Part shown: positions 47,717-58,914 of the stretch, piece by piece
Layout of the letters: every line of letters starts with the position of its first letter
How positions within the stretch are numbered: position 1 is the stretch's first letter
Assembly (NCBI GenBank): GCA_963556195.1
Contig: OY744529.1
Span: forward strand, 61,325,080 to 61,389,079
Direction: 5' to 3'
Length of the DNA stretch: 64,000 nt
DNA from: Sepiola atlantica
Taxonomy: Eukaryota; Mollusca; Cephalopoda; Sepiida; Sepiolidae
Notes under the pieces: generated by a model
Seen by the model: only the letters and a program-made list of their open reading frames with translations
The model's database searches: none
Told to the model about the DNA's origin: nothing
Position numbers and translations under genes: made by a program

Positions 47717-47725
<9 letters not shown>

Positions 47726-48420
47726 GCTTTTTTCTCTTACTCAACGACTACGGGTTAAATAGTATTACTGCCTGTTTGGATATTCCCTTTTTTATCATTG
47801 ACTATTTCCAATCTTTTTTATTCTTGCCTTCCTTTATTACAATCCACTGTTAATAAACAAATAGAGGGAGAGAAAGAGTGATGGAAGCAAAATTAATCAA
47901 TGACTTCTAAAATAAGAGTGGGGGAACAACAAGAGAATGTGAAATTGATAGATAGAAAGTTAGTAAATGATCGGTCACTTGATGAGTTATTTGCAAATTA
48001 CGGCTAATTAGAACAATTCAAATGGAAGTTTATTTTTCAAACATAATACAATTCGAAAAGTGACGAATATGTTAACATGTATTTTGTGTTATTAAAACAT
48101 ATAGAAAAGGCCTGATTAACTCAGCTTTTGCATAATAATAGATACAATCAATATGGGTAAGTAAGCAAGTTTGAAGTTAGCGGGTCATTCTTGTTCAGTT
48201 GAGATAACAAGGTGATAGTGCTGCTTAGTGAAGTCAAGAGGTTAACAATGACTTGGATATTTACGAAGCATGAGAACAGAAGTGAAGAGACACAGGGGAT
48301 GTGAAGTGATGTCATAGACGAAGAAAGATGTTCGTTAAGATAAGCGAATATGCTAGGTAGAAGCGAGTCGGAACACTAACAAGATCAGCTAATATATAAA
48401 AAGAAATAAGAGAAACTTTA

Positions 48421-48453
48421 TTCTCTCTCTATCTATCTCTTTCTTTATCTCTT

Positions 48454-48484
<31 letters not shown>

Positions 48485-48492
48485 TTCTTTCC
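48421..48492. repeat. (TC)n and (TATC)n
   Basis: Mixed TC and TATC units. The region 47717-48420 shows no gene. Confidence 0.93.
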
Positions 48493-49421
48493 TAGAACTG
48501 TGTATCTTTTAATATCTCATAAATAGCAAAGTCTCTTCCACACAAAATGACAATGATATTAATTATTTCTTACTGTTGATTCCAAATAAAAAGACTATCT
48601 TAATACGTTTGTTTCCTCAACTTCACAATGTAATGGGCAAACAACTCACGGTAGCGATGAAATAGAGGCCAAAGTGAGTAGGCACACGCAAATGACACAT
48701 ATCGAGTCCGAAATCAAGAAGCTAATTGAGAACAGCAATGACAATATAGAAGTCATATCTGTTTGTTTGTATTGTGTTTATCTGTTCAGGAAATCCTTCT
48801 AAGGTGTTTCAGATAGACCTCATGATCATATATATGCTGAAACAACATTAGCCTCAATACCTTAATGATACATTTCATTTTGGTGCAATTATATCGTGAG
48901 ATTTGCATATACTTTAACGTATTGTATTTATAACTGGAAAATCCATAACCATATATAGTTATTAATAGAGTTTGAATATCTACTAGACACCCTAATCGAG
49001 TGTCTTTACAGGGGTTTGTCATGAGGATATTTCACCATCCAAGTAAACCCTGACAAAATATTAAAAATTAAATAGTGTTCCAAGTCCAATTAATATCCCC
49101 TCGATTCAGCTATACATTGGTTCATACGAGAAATGGTGCAGCTTCTCCTAGTGATGTAACCTCAAGTAACAGCACATAGCTGGATACTCCGCCAGACCAG
49201 ATTGATTCTTGTCCTGGAATCCGGTAAGACCAAGAAAAGACCGCAATAAAGATAAACTATAACATAGTTTAAGTGGTCAATTGGGGAGAGGAAAATTAGT
49301 TTTATCTAATGCTTTACTTACTCAACGTTTAAGATGTAGACGATAATCTTAGTTAAACACTAATATATATGTATGTGTGTGTGTGCGTGTTTGAAAAAAG
49401 AGACTTATCGTGTACCTTACT

Positions 49422-49423
<2 letters not shown>
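48493..49423. other. Nothing recognised
   Basis: A 78-codon minus-strand open stretch (48786-49022) has no identifiable motif. I see no element ends here. Confidence 0.35.

Positions 49424-49484
<61 letters not shown>
49424..49484. repeat. (TA)n microsatellite
   Basis: About 30 TA units adjoin the left arm of the next foldback. Confidence 0.98.
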
Positions 49485-49489
<5 letters not shown>

Positions 49490-49490
<1 letters not shown>

Positions 49491-49925
49491 TATGTAGAAG
49501 GATGAAAAGGAATTAGAAAAGCAAAAGTCAAATCGTATTTCTATTCAGTTGCTCAGAGCAAGGTATATTCCGCAAAAAGGCAATTTATTCAAGTTAAATT
49601 TTTCCTTAAGCCAGGCTTTTCAAAGATCAAAATCTTATCATCAGAGGAAGTCGTTGGGATAGATAAGTTGGCAAAGGCCAAAATTTAAAATTTTAAAAAG
49701 TAAAATAAAAATTGTAGGGAAAAAACACAAGCAAATGTCCGATTGCAAAAAAGTCCGGTGTCAAAAAGTCCAGCGGAGAAAGTGAAATGTAGATAGGTAG
49801 GTCGTTAAAAGGCACGAGAAGTGACAAGAGAGGATTCAAAGTTAAATTGCAAAAACCACTGAGCAACTGAATAGAAATACGATTTGACTTTTGCTTTTCT
49901 AATTCCTTTTCATCCTTCTACATAT
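49490..49925. mobile_element. Foldback element with 67-bp perfect arms and a hammerhead
   Basis: 49490-49556 and 49859-49925 are exact reverse complements (outer ends ATATGTAGAAGGATG and its complement). The 302 bp between encode nothing but carry a hammerhead on the minus strand next to the left arm. The layout copies that of PLE 1 and the 12.8-kb unit. I infer a non-autonomous PLE-like or retrozyme-like element. Confidence 0.75.
49602..49649 (-). ncRNA. Hammerhead ribozyme, intact core and full stems
   Basis: Minus strand: CTGATGA (49644-49638), T, stem II AAGAT with ATCTT around TTTG, T, GAAA (49621-49618), stem III AAGCC with GGCTT around a single T, A at 49607 as the cleavage-site base, cut predicted between 49607 and 49606. 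Stem I is TTCCT (49649-49645) with AGGAA (49606-49602), five perfect pairs. All three stems differ in sequence from the other families while keeping pairing, which is good evidence for the fold. Confidence 0.75.
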
Positions 49926-50034
49926 CTATCTGCTTTATCCTGGATATTGAGCTGTATACTTTTCACAATAGGTTTTACCTCTCCTAAAAGTTCGCTTTTA
50001 GTTCACCACTTTATAAAAATATATATATATCTGT

Positions 50035-50167
50035 TTAGTAATCCAGGTAAAGTAAAAATCCACAGGATAGGAATCTAAAGAATTTCAACCGGGCTTTTAA
50101 AAAGTGCTCAATATCAAATAAAACTTATATATATATGATTATTTTTATTTATACAGACATGTACGTT

Positions 50168-50168
<1 letters not shown>
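50035..50168. repeat. Dispersed repeat, second copy of 14028-14172
   Basis: It matches the 14-kb copy from GTAATCCAGGTAAA to the ACATGTAC block. Here it is not followed by an inverted second half but by (TA)n. Confidence 0.75.
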
Positions 50169-50169
<1 letters not shown>

Positions 50170-50229
<60 letters not shown>

Positions 50230-50254
50230 ATGTATGTATATATATATGTATGTA

Positions 50255-50326
<72 letters not shown>
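50170..50326. repeat. Two (TA)n arrays with TGTG/TATG spacer
   Basis: TA runs at 50170-50219 and 50260-50325 flank a TATG-rich spacer. The second run ends exactly where the LINE begins. Confidence 0.97.
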
Positions 50327-50328
<2 letters not shown>

Positions 50329-50699
50329 GGTGTGGTGGAGTTGTTATCCACAGGTCTGTGTGATGCGTCTAGTGCTACAGCGGAGCGTACTTGTAGTTGC
50401 ATGGGCTTCCTACTCTTGCTATTCGCTTAGCCGCCAGATAGCCAACTAGTTGTGCGAAAAGGGAGCCGAGTGAGTAAGTCTCCCCTGCTGGTATATAGCC
50501 TATCCCCAGACAAGACTCTAGTCTGACCTCCTCGTGGTACACTATGGTAACTGGGTGCTTTGCGGCCCCAGGCTAATAGACTAGAGATCTCGGAGTAGGT
50601 TAGAACCCCAGAGGTGCAGTGTGCAGGGCCTGCTGGCATGCAGATATGTCCCGGCGCTCACCAATCTAACCCCCTGCCACTGGGTAGTGGTCTGTCTCA

Positions 50700-50745
<46 letters not shown>

Positions 50746-53700
50746 ATGTACATGTGTGTATATATGTATATGTATATGGCGCCGGATCAGGGAAATTTCC
50801 AGTTTGGTATCTGGGGGCGCGTTTAACCCACTAGGAGAGATGCCCCCTAAGCCTTTGTTAAGGCAGGTGTCTAGGAGATGGAAAACTCTGATGTATAACC
50901 TGAGGGTTGTTGCTTACTTTTTCTGTGGCACTCATTTGCACCGATCTTGTGCAATCAACAATTCCAAAAAGTGCGGATGGTCCTACACAAGCCTTCACCA
51001 CTCAAATCAAATCATTCGTGTGGGTTTTCTAGCAGCTTTTCTAAAATCGACATGAGTATTTCTGGGTCCACTGGCGAGAGAGTAAAGGCGACGGGGACAG
51101 GCAAAGGATATTGCTGGAAGTCTCTATCTGGAACTCTACACAGTGGCGGCTGGTGGGTGATGGCCGTTTGGTACAAACCTTTGGGCAATTGTGCCGTTCG
51201 TGTCCTCCACCAGTGACAAAGCAGGCCTATCTAGGATCAGCTCTGCTTTCCCTATTTCAGGGAGGGGGCGATAAAAGGAGCCCTAAACATTGCATGCCCT
51301 TCTTTGACTTGTCAGCCTACTGCAGCTGTCTAGTTATCCAATACAGCAGTCAGAAAACAAAGAAATTTATGAAGCTAAACATTGGATCTTGGAATGTGCG
51401 CACATTGCAGGATAGTGATGCGTCACTGGAAAGGAAAACGGCCCTCGTATCAATGGAATTAAGGAAACATGATGTAGATATTGCTGCCCTTAGTGAGACG
51501 CGTCTGCCTGGTCACTCACAGCTGTGTGAGGTAAAAGGTGGATACACGTTTTTCTGGGCTGGTAAACCAGAAAACGAACCACGTCAATCTGGCGTAGGGT
51601 TTGCAGTGAAGACGGAAATTGCTAGATCACTTCCAACACTCCCAGTAAGTCATTCAGATCGTATTATGACCCTAAGACTTCCACTAAAAAACAACACATT
51701 CGCAACACTTATCAGCTGTTATGCCCCTACTATGAATAGTTCAGATCAATGCAAAGCTGATCTTTACAATGATTTGCGTAGCTTAATCTCAAAAATTCAG
51801 CATAAGGATAAGGTTGCTTTGATGGGAGACTTCAATGCTCGAGTGGGGCTCAACTTTCAAACATGGGCTGGTGTTCTGGGTCACCATGGTGTTGGAAAAA
51901 TGAATTCAAATGGATTGCGACTCCTGACGTTATGCAAAGAATTTAACTTCAGTGTGACAAACACGTACTTCCAACAAAAGCATTGTCGAAAAACATCATG
52001 GATGCACCCCCGATCAAAAGATTGGCATCTCATTGACTACATAATTACCAGAAAGCGCGACCTCAGAGATTTTAAGATAACACGCTCTTTCCATAGTAGC
52101 TGTTGTTTATCAGATCATGCGCTTATAGTTGGCAAGACCATCTTCCATTTAGACAAGAGGGGAGTGAAAAAGTCTTCTGTTCCAAAACGCCTAAATGTTC
52201 TGCCTCTAAAACAGGCAGATACACAAAATGAGCTGAAGGAAAAAGTTACGGCCGCTATAGCTTCTGTAGAGGTAAATAGTGACGTTTCAAGTTCTTGGGA
52301 TTCATTGCGCAATGCTGTTTATGACTCGTCTGCTGAGGTTTTGGGCTTCCCTTTACGGAAACATCAAGACTGGTTTGATGAAAACAACACTGAAGTGCAG
52401 AAGCTTATCGACCAAATGCATGTTTGCCACAAAACATGGCTCGAGGACAAAAATTCCACAGTGAAAAAGAAGGCGTATAGAGCTCACAAAGCACAAGTTC
52501 AGAAGGCACTTAGGGCATTGAAAGAGGCTTGGTGGTCATCCAAAGCTGCGGAACTTCAGGACGCAGCCGACAGGAAGGATTCTAAGTCATTTTACTCTGG
52601 CCTGAAAGAGGTGTTTGGTCCTCAAATGAATGGTTCTGCCCCAGTTTTTGCTGAGGATGGAGAAACACTGCTAACTGACAAATCTGCTATCCTTAAGCGC
52701 TGGAAGCAGCACTTTGAAACTGTCCTTAACTCTGCATCGGTGACTGACGAAAACATCATTTCCTCTCTTCCGCAGCATCCCGAAATTCCGGAGCTGTCTT
52801 TTCCACCTACAGTTCAGGAAGTATCTCAAGCTAAAAAACAGCTATCGTCAGGGGCACCGGGCAGAGATTGCATCCCCATTGAGGTGTACAAACATGGCGG
52901 AAGAGCACTCGAGGAAAAACTGACCATCTTGTTTGTGGAGATATGGAAAGTTGGTGGAGTCCCACAGGACTTTAAGGATAGTAATGTCAAGCATCTTTAT
53001 AAGAGCAAGGGAAGCAGGAATTCTTGCGATAATCATCGCGGGATATCTCTGCTTTCTGTTGCAGGTAAAATTCTTGCAAGGTTGATTCTGAACAGGATCA
53101 TCAGACATCTTATTGATGAGATTTACCCAGAGTCCCAATGTGGTTTTCGCTCTGGTCGAGGTACAATCGACATGGTATTTGCCCTTCGTCAAGTTGCTGA
53201 AAAAGTTCGTGAAAAAAATCGGGAACTGTACATGGTTTTTATTGATTTGACAAAAGCATTCGATACGGTCAGTCGCGTAGCACTTTGGAAAGTTCTTCAT
53301 AAGCTTGGAATCCCCAACAACATGCTTGATGTCATAATCTCCTTTCATGAAGGGATGAAAGCACAGGTCGTTTCCAATGGGGAAACCTCAGAGCCTTTTG
53401 AAGTTACCAACGGTACGAAACAGGGTTGTGTGATGGCACCTGTGCTGTTTGCATTGTTCTTCTCGGTGATGCTTCGGCACGCATTCGCTGATGAAAGCAC
53501 AGGTGTTAAGTTTCAATTCCGAACCACAGGTGGGCTCTTTAACCATCAGCGTTTTAAAGCCAAAACCTTGGTTCGAGAAGCCATCATTCGGGACCTTCTC
53601 TTTGCAGATGATGCTGCCCTGGTCGCGACTTCTTTTGAGGAAGCTCAGAATCTTTTGACAAAATTTTCAGGTGCATGTAGGGCCTTTGGTTTAACAATCA

Positions 53701-54630
53701 GTTTAAAGAAGACTGAGGTGGTCCATCAACTATGCCCTACCCCTAAACAAGTTCAAGGAGTGAAACAAAATCAGCCTGTCCATGAATTTCCATTAGAAAA
53801 ACTCAAAGTGGATGGCAGACCAATGAACTATGTCAAAAACTTTACCTACCTAGGTAGCAAAGTTAATTCTGCTGCTTCACTTGATGATGAAATCATAAAC
53901 CGAATTGCAAAAGCGGCAAATGCCTTCGGAAAGCTGAAACATCGTCTTTGGAGTAGCAGAGGCATTAAGTTGAAGACAAAAATCAATGTGTATAGGGCTG
54001 TAATATTGACAGGTCTTCTCTATGGATGTGAGGCGTGGACGCCTTACCGGCATCACATTCGCCAATTGGATGTGTTCCACAGGAGCTGCCTTAGGACCAT
54101 ATGTGGACTTAGTTTGAAGGACAAAGTCGCTAACATCGATCTTTACAACAGATGCCATATTGGTGGAATTGAAAGTTTCCTGTTGCAGTCTCAATTGCGA
54201 TGGGCTGGTCATGTAGCAAGAATGGACGAAGGGAGGATACCTAAAGCACTGATGTACAGTCAGTTAGCTTGTGGTAACAGGAATGTTGGTCGGCCCTTGC
54301 TGAGGTACAAGGATAAATTGAAAGATGCGCTGACGGCAATTGGAGTACCCCCCCAAAACTTTGAAGACTGTACAAAAGACAGGAAGACATGGCGAGCAGC
54401 TTGTTGCATTGGACTGGAGAGATTCAACGAGACCTGTGTGGATAATATGAGAACTGCCAGAGTTAGGCGAAAAGCTAGAGAGAGTGCTCCACACCTGGCC
54501 TCCGATTACTCACACTCTTGCACTGTCTGCGGCTTTCCTTGCAGGTCTCTTGCCGGACTCATGTGTCATGAACGATCTAAACACAAATGAAAGTTGTTGG
54601 AACCTCATACGTCGCAATCGACGGGAGAGT

Positions 54631-54635
<5 letters not shown>
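50327..54635 (+). mobile_element. RTE-like LINE, apparently full length
   Basis: The ~4.3-kb unit is bounded by (TA)n on both sides. It has a GC-richer 5' leader of about 1 kb, including a (TC)n at 50704-50741, one long intact ORF and a 3' untranslated part of only about 45 bp. A very short 3' UTR ending in a microsatellite fits RTE-clade LINEs. The 5' start is set where TA ends and non-repetitive sequence begins. The exact start and any target duplication are hidden in the TA arrays. Confidence 0.8.
51369..54590 (+). CDS. LINE endonuclease-reverse transcriptase, intact ORF
   Basis: The frame is open from 51111 (1159 codons), but the start at 51369 is preferred: MKLNIGSWNVRTL begins the AP-endonuclease domain at once and the 86 codons before it show no domain. 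In full-frame numbering, endonuclease spans about 88-345 (SETR 128-131, GDFNARVG 239-246, HLIDYI 306-311, SDHALI 334-339). RT spans about 565-880 (GAPGRD 581-586, QCGFRSGRGTID 676-687, IDLTKAFDT 711-719, TKQGCVMAPVLF 769-780, catalytic FADD 831-834 at 53601-53612). A C-terminal domain with LRWAGHVARM (1029-1038) ends in a C2H2 finger (C1137, C1140, H1153, H1158). The enzyme nicks target DNA and primes cDNA on it. No stop or frame shift is present. The endonuclease resembles proteins often misnamed craniofacial development protein 2. Confidence 0.9.
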   Translation: MKLNIGSWNVRTLQDSDASLERKTALVSMELRKHDVDIAALSETRLPGHSQLCEVKGGYTFFWAGKPENEPRQSGVGFAVKTEIARSLPTLPVSHSDRIMTLRLPLKNNTFATLISCYAPTMNSSDQCKADLYNDLRSLISKIQHKDKVALMGDFNARVGLNFQTWAGVLGHHGVGKMNSNGLRLLTLCKEFNFSVTNTYFQQKHCRKTSWMHPRSKDWHLIDYIITRKRDLRDFKITRSFHSSCCLSDHALIVGKTIFHLDKRGVKKSSVPKRLNVLPLKQADTQNELKEKVTAAIASVEVNSDVSSSWDSLRNAVYDSSAEVLGFPLRKHQDWFDENNTEVQKLIDQMHVCHKTWLEDKNSTVKKKAYRAHKAQVQKALRALKEAWWSSKAAELQDAADRKDSKSFYSGLKEVFGPQMNGSAPVFAEDGETLLTDKSAILKRWKQHFETVLNSASVTDENIISSLPQHPEIPELSFPPTVQEVSQAKKQLSSGAPGRDCIPIEVYKHGGRALEEKLTILFVEIWKVGGVPQDFKDSNVKHLYKSKGSRNSCDNHRGISLLSVAGKILARLILNRIIRHLIDEIYPESQCGFRSGRGTIDMVFALRQVAEKVREKNRELYMVFIDLTKAFDTVSRVALWKVLHKLGIPNNMLDVIISFHEGMKAQVVSNGETSEPFEVTNGTKQGCVMAPVLFALFFSVMLRHAFADESTGVKFQFRTTGGLFNHQRFKAKTLVREAIIRDLLFADDAALVATSFEEAQNLLTKFSGACRAFGLTISLKKTEVVHQLCPTPKQVQGVKQNQPVHEFPLEKLKVDGRPMNYVKNFTYLGSKVNSAASLDDEIINRIAKAANAFGKLKHRLWSSRGIKLKTKINVYRAVILTGLLYGCEAWTPYRHHIRQLDVFHRSCLRTICGLSLKDKVANIDLYNRCHIGGIESFLLQSQLRWAGHVARMDEGRIPKALMYSQLACGNRNVGRPLLRYKDKLKDALTAIGVPPQNFEDCTKDRKTWRAACCIGLERFNETCVDNMRTARVRRKARESAPHLASDYSHSCTVCGFPCRSLAGLMCHERSKHK

Positions 54636-54722
<87 letters not shown>
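54636..54722. repeat. (TA)n then (TG)n at the LINE 3' end
   Basis: About 35 TA units follow directly on the LINE 3' UTR, then eight TG units. They may be the element's own tail or a pre-existing target. Confidence 0.97.
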
Positions 54723-54723
<1 letters not shown>

Positions 54724-55089
54724 ACTAGCAAAATTTACCCACACTCCGGGCAGGAATTAATCAAACTGTAGTCTTTTTGGCAGAAAAACAAAAATAATTT
54801 TAATTCAAGTAAACATAGTCCTGGTATTATTTAATATATTCCAATACTGAGAAGATTTACTGTGTATGATCATAGTACTATTAATTAGAAGAATAGAAAA
54901 GAAGACGTGTTAAAAGACTTATCGCCTTGAGGGGAAAAATGTCGGACGATACAATAGAAAAACAAAATTGTTGATCTTATAAACGAAGCAAAGCCGTGCG
55001 TAATCATAAATAGATATTATTTTATTTCAAAAATTTAAGTTAGGTATAAAAGTAATTTAATGTTATGTAAACAAATATTTTTTTTATTG

Positions 55090-55985
55090 ACCCCAAAATA
55101 AAATCTCATGTTTTTATTCCAAAAAATGAGATTCTACTTTCTTTGGCGATTACGTATGAACACCCTGAAAAACTTGGTGTTAAAAACAAATTAGAATTTA
55201 GAGAGGGGGATCAATTTCGTATATAAAGTTTATGTAAAATGATCCCCATTCTACATTTTTAGGACAATGAACCAAATGGATCGCTACTAAGCCTAAGTCC
55301 GAGTTCTAAGGTTGTAAAACCACATGTAATCGCATATAAAAGCAAAATACCCCCACCAAAAAAAAAGTACGAACAAAATTTTATTCGGTTAACTGTCCTA
55401 ATTTACGCTAAAATAGCCTGGAAATGTTGAATCAATAAATTTATATGCGAAACTGATTTCCCACTCTAAATTCTAAAATAAATATTTAATTACGCATTAA
55501 AAATACAGTATTTAAAAGTAGGCATTTATTTTTTTAACAGAAAATGTAAACACAATTCAACAAATGAATTGCTTAAAATATTTTTAAAATCATTTGTAGA
55601 TTAACAGCCTAAGTAAAATCTCAATTTTTTGATTCAAGAAAATGAGATTCTACTTTCTTAGGCGATTACGTATGAACACCGTGAATAACCTGGTGTTAAG
55701 AAAAACAAAACAATTATTTTAGAATTAGAGTTGGGGATCAATTTCGTATATAAATTGATATAAAATGATCCCCATTTCCGGGACATTTTCTCTTTTTAGG
55801 ACAATTAACCAAATTTTCCACTACTAACCCTAAGTCCGAGTTGTAAACCACACGTAATCGCGTATACTAGTAGAATCCAAATAAAATGTTATTGGGTTAA
55901 CTGACCTGATTTACGGTAAAATGGCCCGGAAATTTATAAACGAAACTGATCCCTCACTCTAAATTCTGAAACAATTTTTTTGTTG
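55090..55985. repeat. Two direct copies of the 22235 repeat family, ~520-bp period
   Basis: Copies at about 55090-55480 and 55613-55985 share AAAATGAGATTCTAC, GGCGATTACGTATGAACACC, GGGATCAATTTCGTATATAA, AAAATGATCCCC, CTAAGTCCGAGTT and ACTCTAAATTCT. They are longer than the 22-kb copy. The interval 54723-55089 holds no feature I can name. Confidence 0.8.
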
Positions 55986-56589
55986 TTTTCTTTTTTCCGC
56001 TAAGTTTTTCAAGTAAAAAAAAACTATTAATATTTTAAATACACTTTACAAATATAGGATTTTAAAACTGAAATTCTAAAGATGGGAAAAAAATTAAGTT
56101 TTTTTTTTTTTAGCGAAGAATGGTGAGGTTCAGTTATAAAAATATTTGTTTTTAATTACTCATAGAATTCCATGAGAGAAATGATGCACGACGAAGTTAA
56201 AATGATGTTGTTGGTTTTTAGGAAAAACTATGCTTTCAATGTAGGTATACAAAAATTAATTGGCTAAATATTTAAATAACTGTTTTTACTTTATTTCATT
56301 TTAATTGATAAATTGAAATTATAGAAATAAATAAAATTGGTAATATGTGTTTCAGGGCTTGGGGCAGGAATACATATGAGCCCTTAATTATTTCCGCGAT
56401 ACGCAGGATATGCCACGAGGGTGACAAGTCTATAGATTTACAAAATATCATTTTAATAAATGTCACTTAACATACACAGCCTTTCACTCAATCAATGCTG
56501 AGTACATTCTTGGATCCCACCCAAAATTTAAACATCATAAAATGTAACTAATAAGAAAAAAGGTAATATGAGGTTATAAGCTTGGTTTA
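55986..56589. other. Nothing recognised
   Basis: AT-rich sequence with poly-T runs near 56098-56112 and no domain or repeat structure. Confidence 0.4.
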
Positions 56590-57179
56590 TATATAAAGTT
56601 CAGTTTGTGTATATGTTTATATATTTCTATGTATAGGATACCCTCTTAAATTAATTAAACAATCATTATTAATTTTGGAATGCATCTGCTAGGCGTAAGG
56701 GTGGATAATGTAGACTATGTTTAATTAAATTTAGTTTCATACAAACCTTTCGTTTAAAATTCAAATACTCCGAAGTTTTCTAAAATTTTAACAATGGTTA
56801 TTATATATCAATTAATAAATATTACCAACATTTCAGTTTCTTTTGAGTATTTCAAAGGGTTCGGGGGAGGGCATAATATGGGCACAACCTTAAATTTGAA
56901 AAAAAAAATTTTTTCAAATTTGGATTAAATTTGATCCATAGTCATTAAACACTAATTTAGCAAGATTCCCTGAATTTAAATTTTTTTCCGAAGCTCAAGC
57001 CTTTTAGACATTTTGTAGAATAAAAATGATGTAACAAATTTTATCAGAATTGGAATAATCATTCTAGACATTAGGTTTAGAAGCATTATATATTGATTGC
57101 AATCTTCGTAAGGGGGCATAAAAGTGATTCAAAACTGTTCTGTTCGGGGAAATAATTTTACCCGTCCTGGAAAAGTTAT

Positions 57180-57238
<59 letters not shown>
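56590..57238. repeat. Dispersed repeat, copy 2 of the 26125-27012 family, ending in (TA)n
   Basis: It aligns with 26390-27000 over about 590 bp at clearly reduced identity, including AAGGGTGGATAATGTAG and ATTCTAGACAT. Both copies end in a TTTTACCC-containing segment close to a TA run (57183-57238 here). Confidence 0.75.
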
Positions 57239-57239
<1 letters not shown>

Positions 57240-57954
57240 CAAAACTTGTTTATTCGTATTTCATAGGCTGACGTACACCCACTGTTGCGCTTCTCATCTC
57301 TCAGATCATTAATAATGAATTTTATTCAAACGAGGCGTTGTGTTAAACTTGGTTTGACAGATTTTGTCTGAGATTTAATATTCGATAATTTATGAGTGGC
57401 AATTCTCATTCTTCTTGTTTGCCAACACAAATCGGTTCAATAGATTCATCCAAATTAACCGGAAATCATTTCACGTGAAAATGTTCAGAGAAGGCACTAG
57501 CGGAAACCTAGTAAACAAAAAAGCCTCGGCAGTGAGCTGGTCTTCTAAATGTATTTCCGTTCCGATATGCTGTAGGTATTTGGGTGTCAAATGAAGGGTT
57601 CGGCAACTAACATTGTAGAGAAATGTGCAACACGTTCATCCGAGGGAAAAGAAACATGTCGCCGCTCATGAGCAGTTTCCAACTTTTCGAACGTCCATTC
57701 ACAAACATAAAGGAATACCAGCATTTTTTGTTCAACCTATCCTCATGCTACGTACTTGAAGTGGGTAAAAGTATTATACTAATGCGAAAACAAAATATGA
57801 TTGTTGCAATTGTTGTGTTTATTTACCTTCCAAATCTGCTGTTTTGTAACACATGCCCAATTTGACTAAGGACGGACATGTTGAATTAAGTTAAAGAAAT
57901 ATAGTGAATCAACTCCATTGGAAATATAATTGCATCTCTTCATATCCTAGGCCA
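57239..57954. other. No convincing gene
   Basis: An 80-codon open stretch (57623-57865) has a hydrophobic C-terminus but no recognised motif, no start context and no neighbours to support it. Confidence 0.35.
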
Positions 57955-58292
57955 AATGCTTATCTTCATATAAAGAATGTCACAAGGCTTGTATTTCACA
58001 CAAAAGATGTCCTAACGCTTGTATTTCACACAAAGGATGTCCTAGCGTTTATGTTGTATACAAAGTATGTCCGAACGCTTGCGTTTCACACAAAGAATGT
58101 CCGAACGCTTGCGTTTCACACAAAGGATGTCCCAGTGCTCATATTTCACACAAATCCAACGCTTAGGGTTTCACACAGTGTCCAAATTCTTATGCTTCAT
58201 ATAAAGTATCCAAATTCTCATGTTTCATTCAAAAGGTGTCCCAATGCTTATTTTCACACACAGGTCGTAGTCAATACCTAGGTTTCAAACAA
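57955..58292. repeat. Minisatellite, about 12 copies of a ~30-bp unit
   Basis: The unit is roughly GCTTGTATTTCACACAAAGA followed by ATGTCCTAAC. The 125-codon open frame at 57904-58281, with repeated FHTKDV, is produced by the 30-bp period and is not taken as a gene. Copies at the right end are more diverged and shorter. Confidence 0.9.
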
Positions 58293-58914
58293 AATGTTTT
58301 ACACAAAGAGTCTGCCAAAGTTTATGTTTCACAGCGAACCATTGCTTGGTGTTCAAAGAAGGAGGACGCTCGCCAATAATCGGTTGGAAAATATTACGAT
58401 GGGCCAGTACATACAGATATTTAGACAACCCATGTAGATTATGTTTGACTGAGAAACTAGAATTAAAAAAAAAATACCCCCCTTCCCTAATCACTAAATT
58501 GTAGAAGCGAAATAGCAACTAACTCTCGACACAGAATAAACTTCACTTTACGATGATCATTACAAAATTAAAAAATAAAAAATTAATTTTTTTATTTTTA
58601 AATAAACAATTTAAAAAATTAATAAATGAAAAACTCAACTAAATAAATGTAAAGTAACAAAGAGTAACAACATAACTAGACAAAATTAATTATTTTAGTG
58701 TGCACGTGTTAAAATAAGGTCACCTTGTTATTTGACCTACTTAAAACGGGGTGCGCCAAAACGACCGTCACACACAAAGGGGTGCCCAATAGAGGATAGC
58801 CAGGCCTTTGTTTGAGAGAGAGAGAGGAGTTCGGCCATAGGCCAATGAAAATAATAGCCCGAAATGGAATTATAGTAACAACGAATCCGATTTGGTTAGT
58901 TAGCTTGAGTAAAC
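58293..58914. other. Nothing recognised
   Basis: AT-rich, with a short (GA)n at 58815-58831. No domain found. Confidence 0.4.

Noticed and set aside
52848..53348. 166-codon open frame on the minus strand inside the LINE
   Set aside because: It is the antisense shadow of a conserved RT domain and has no recognisable motif.
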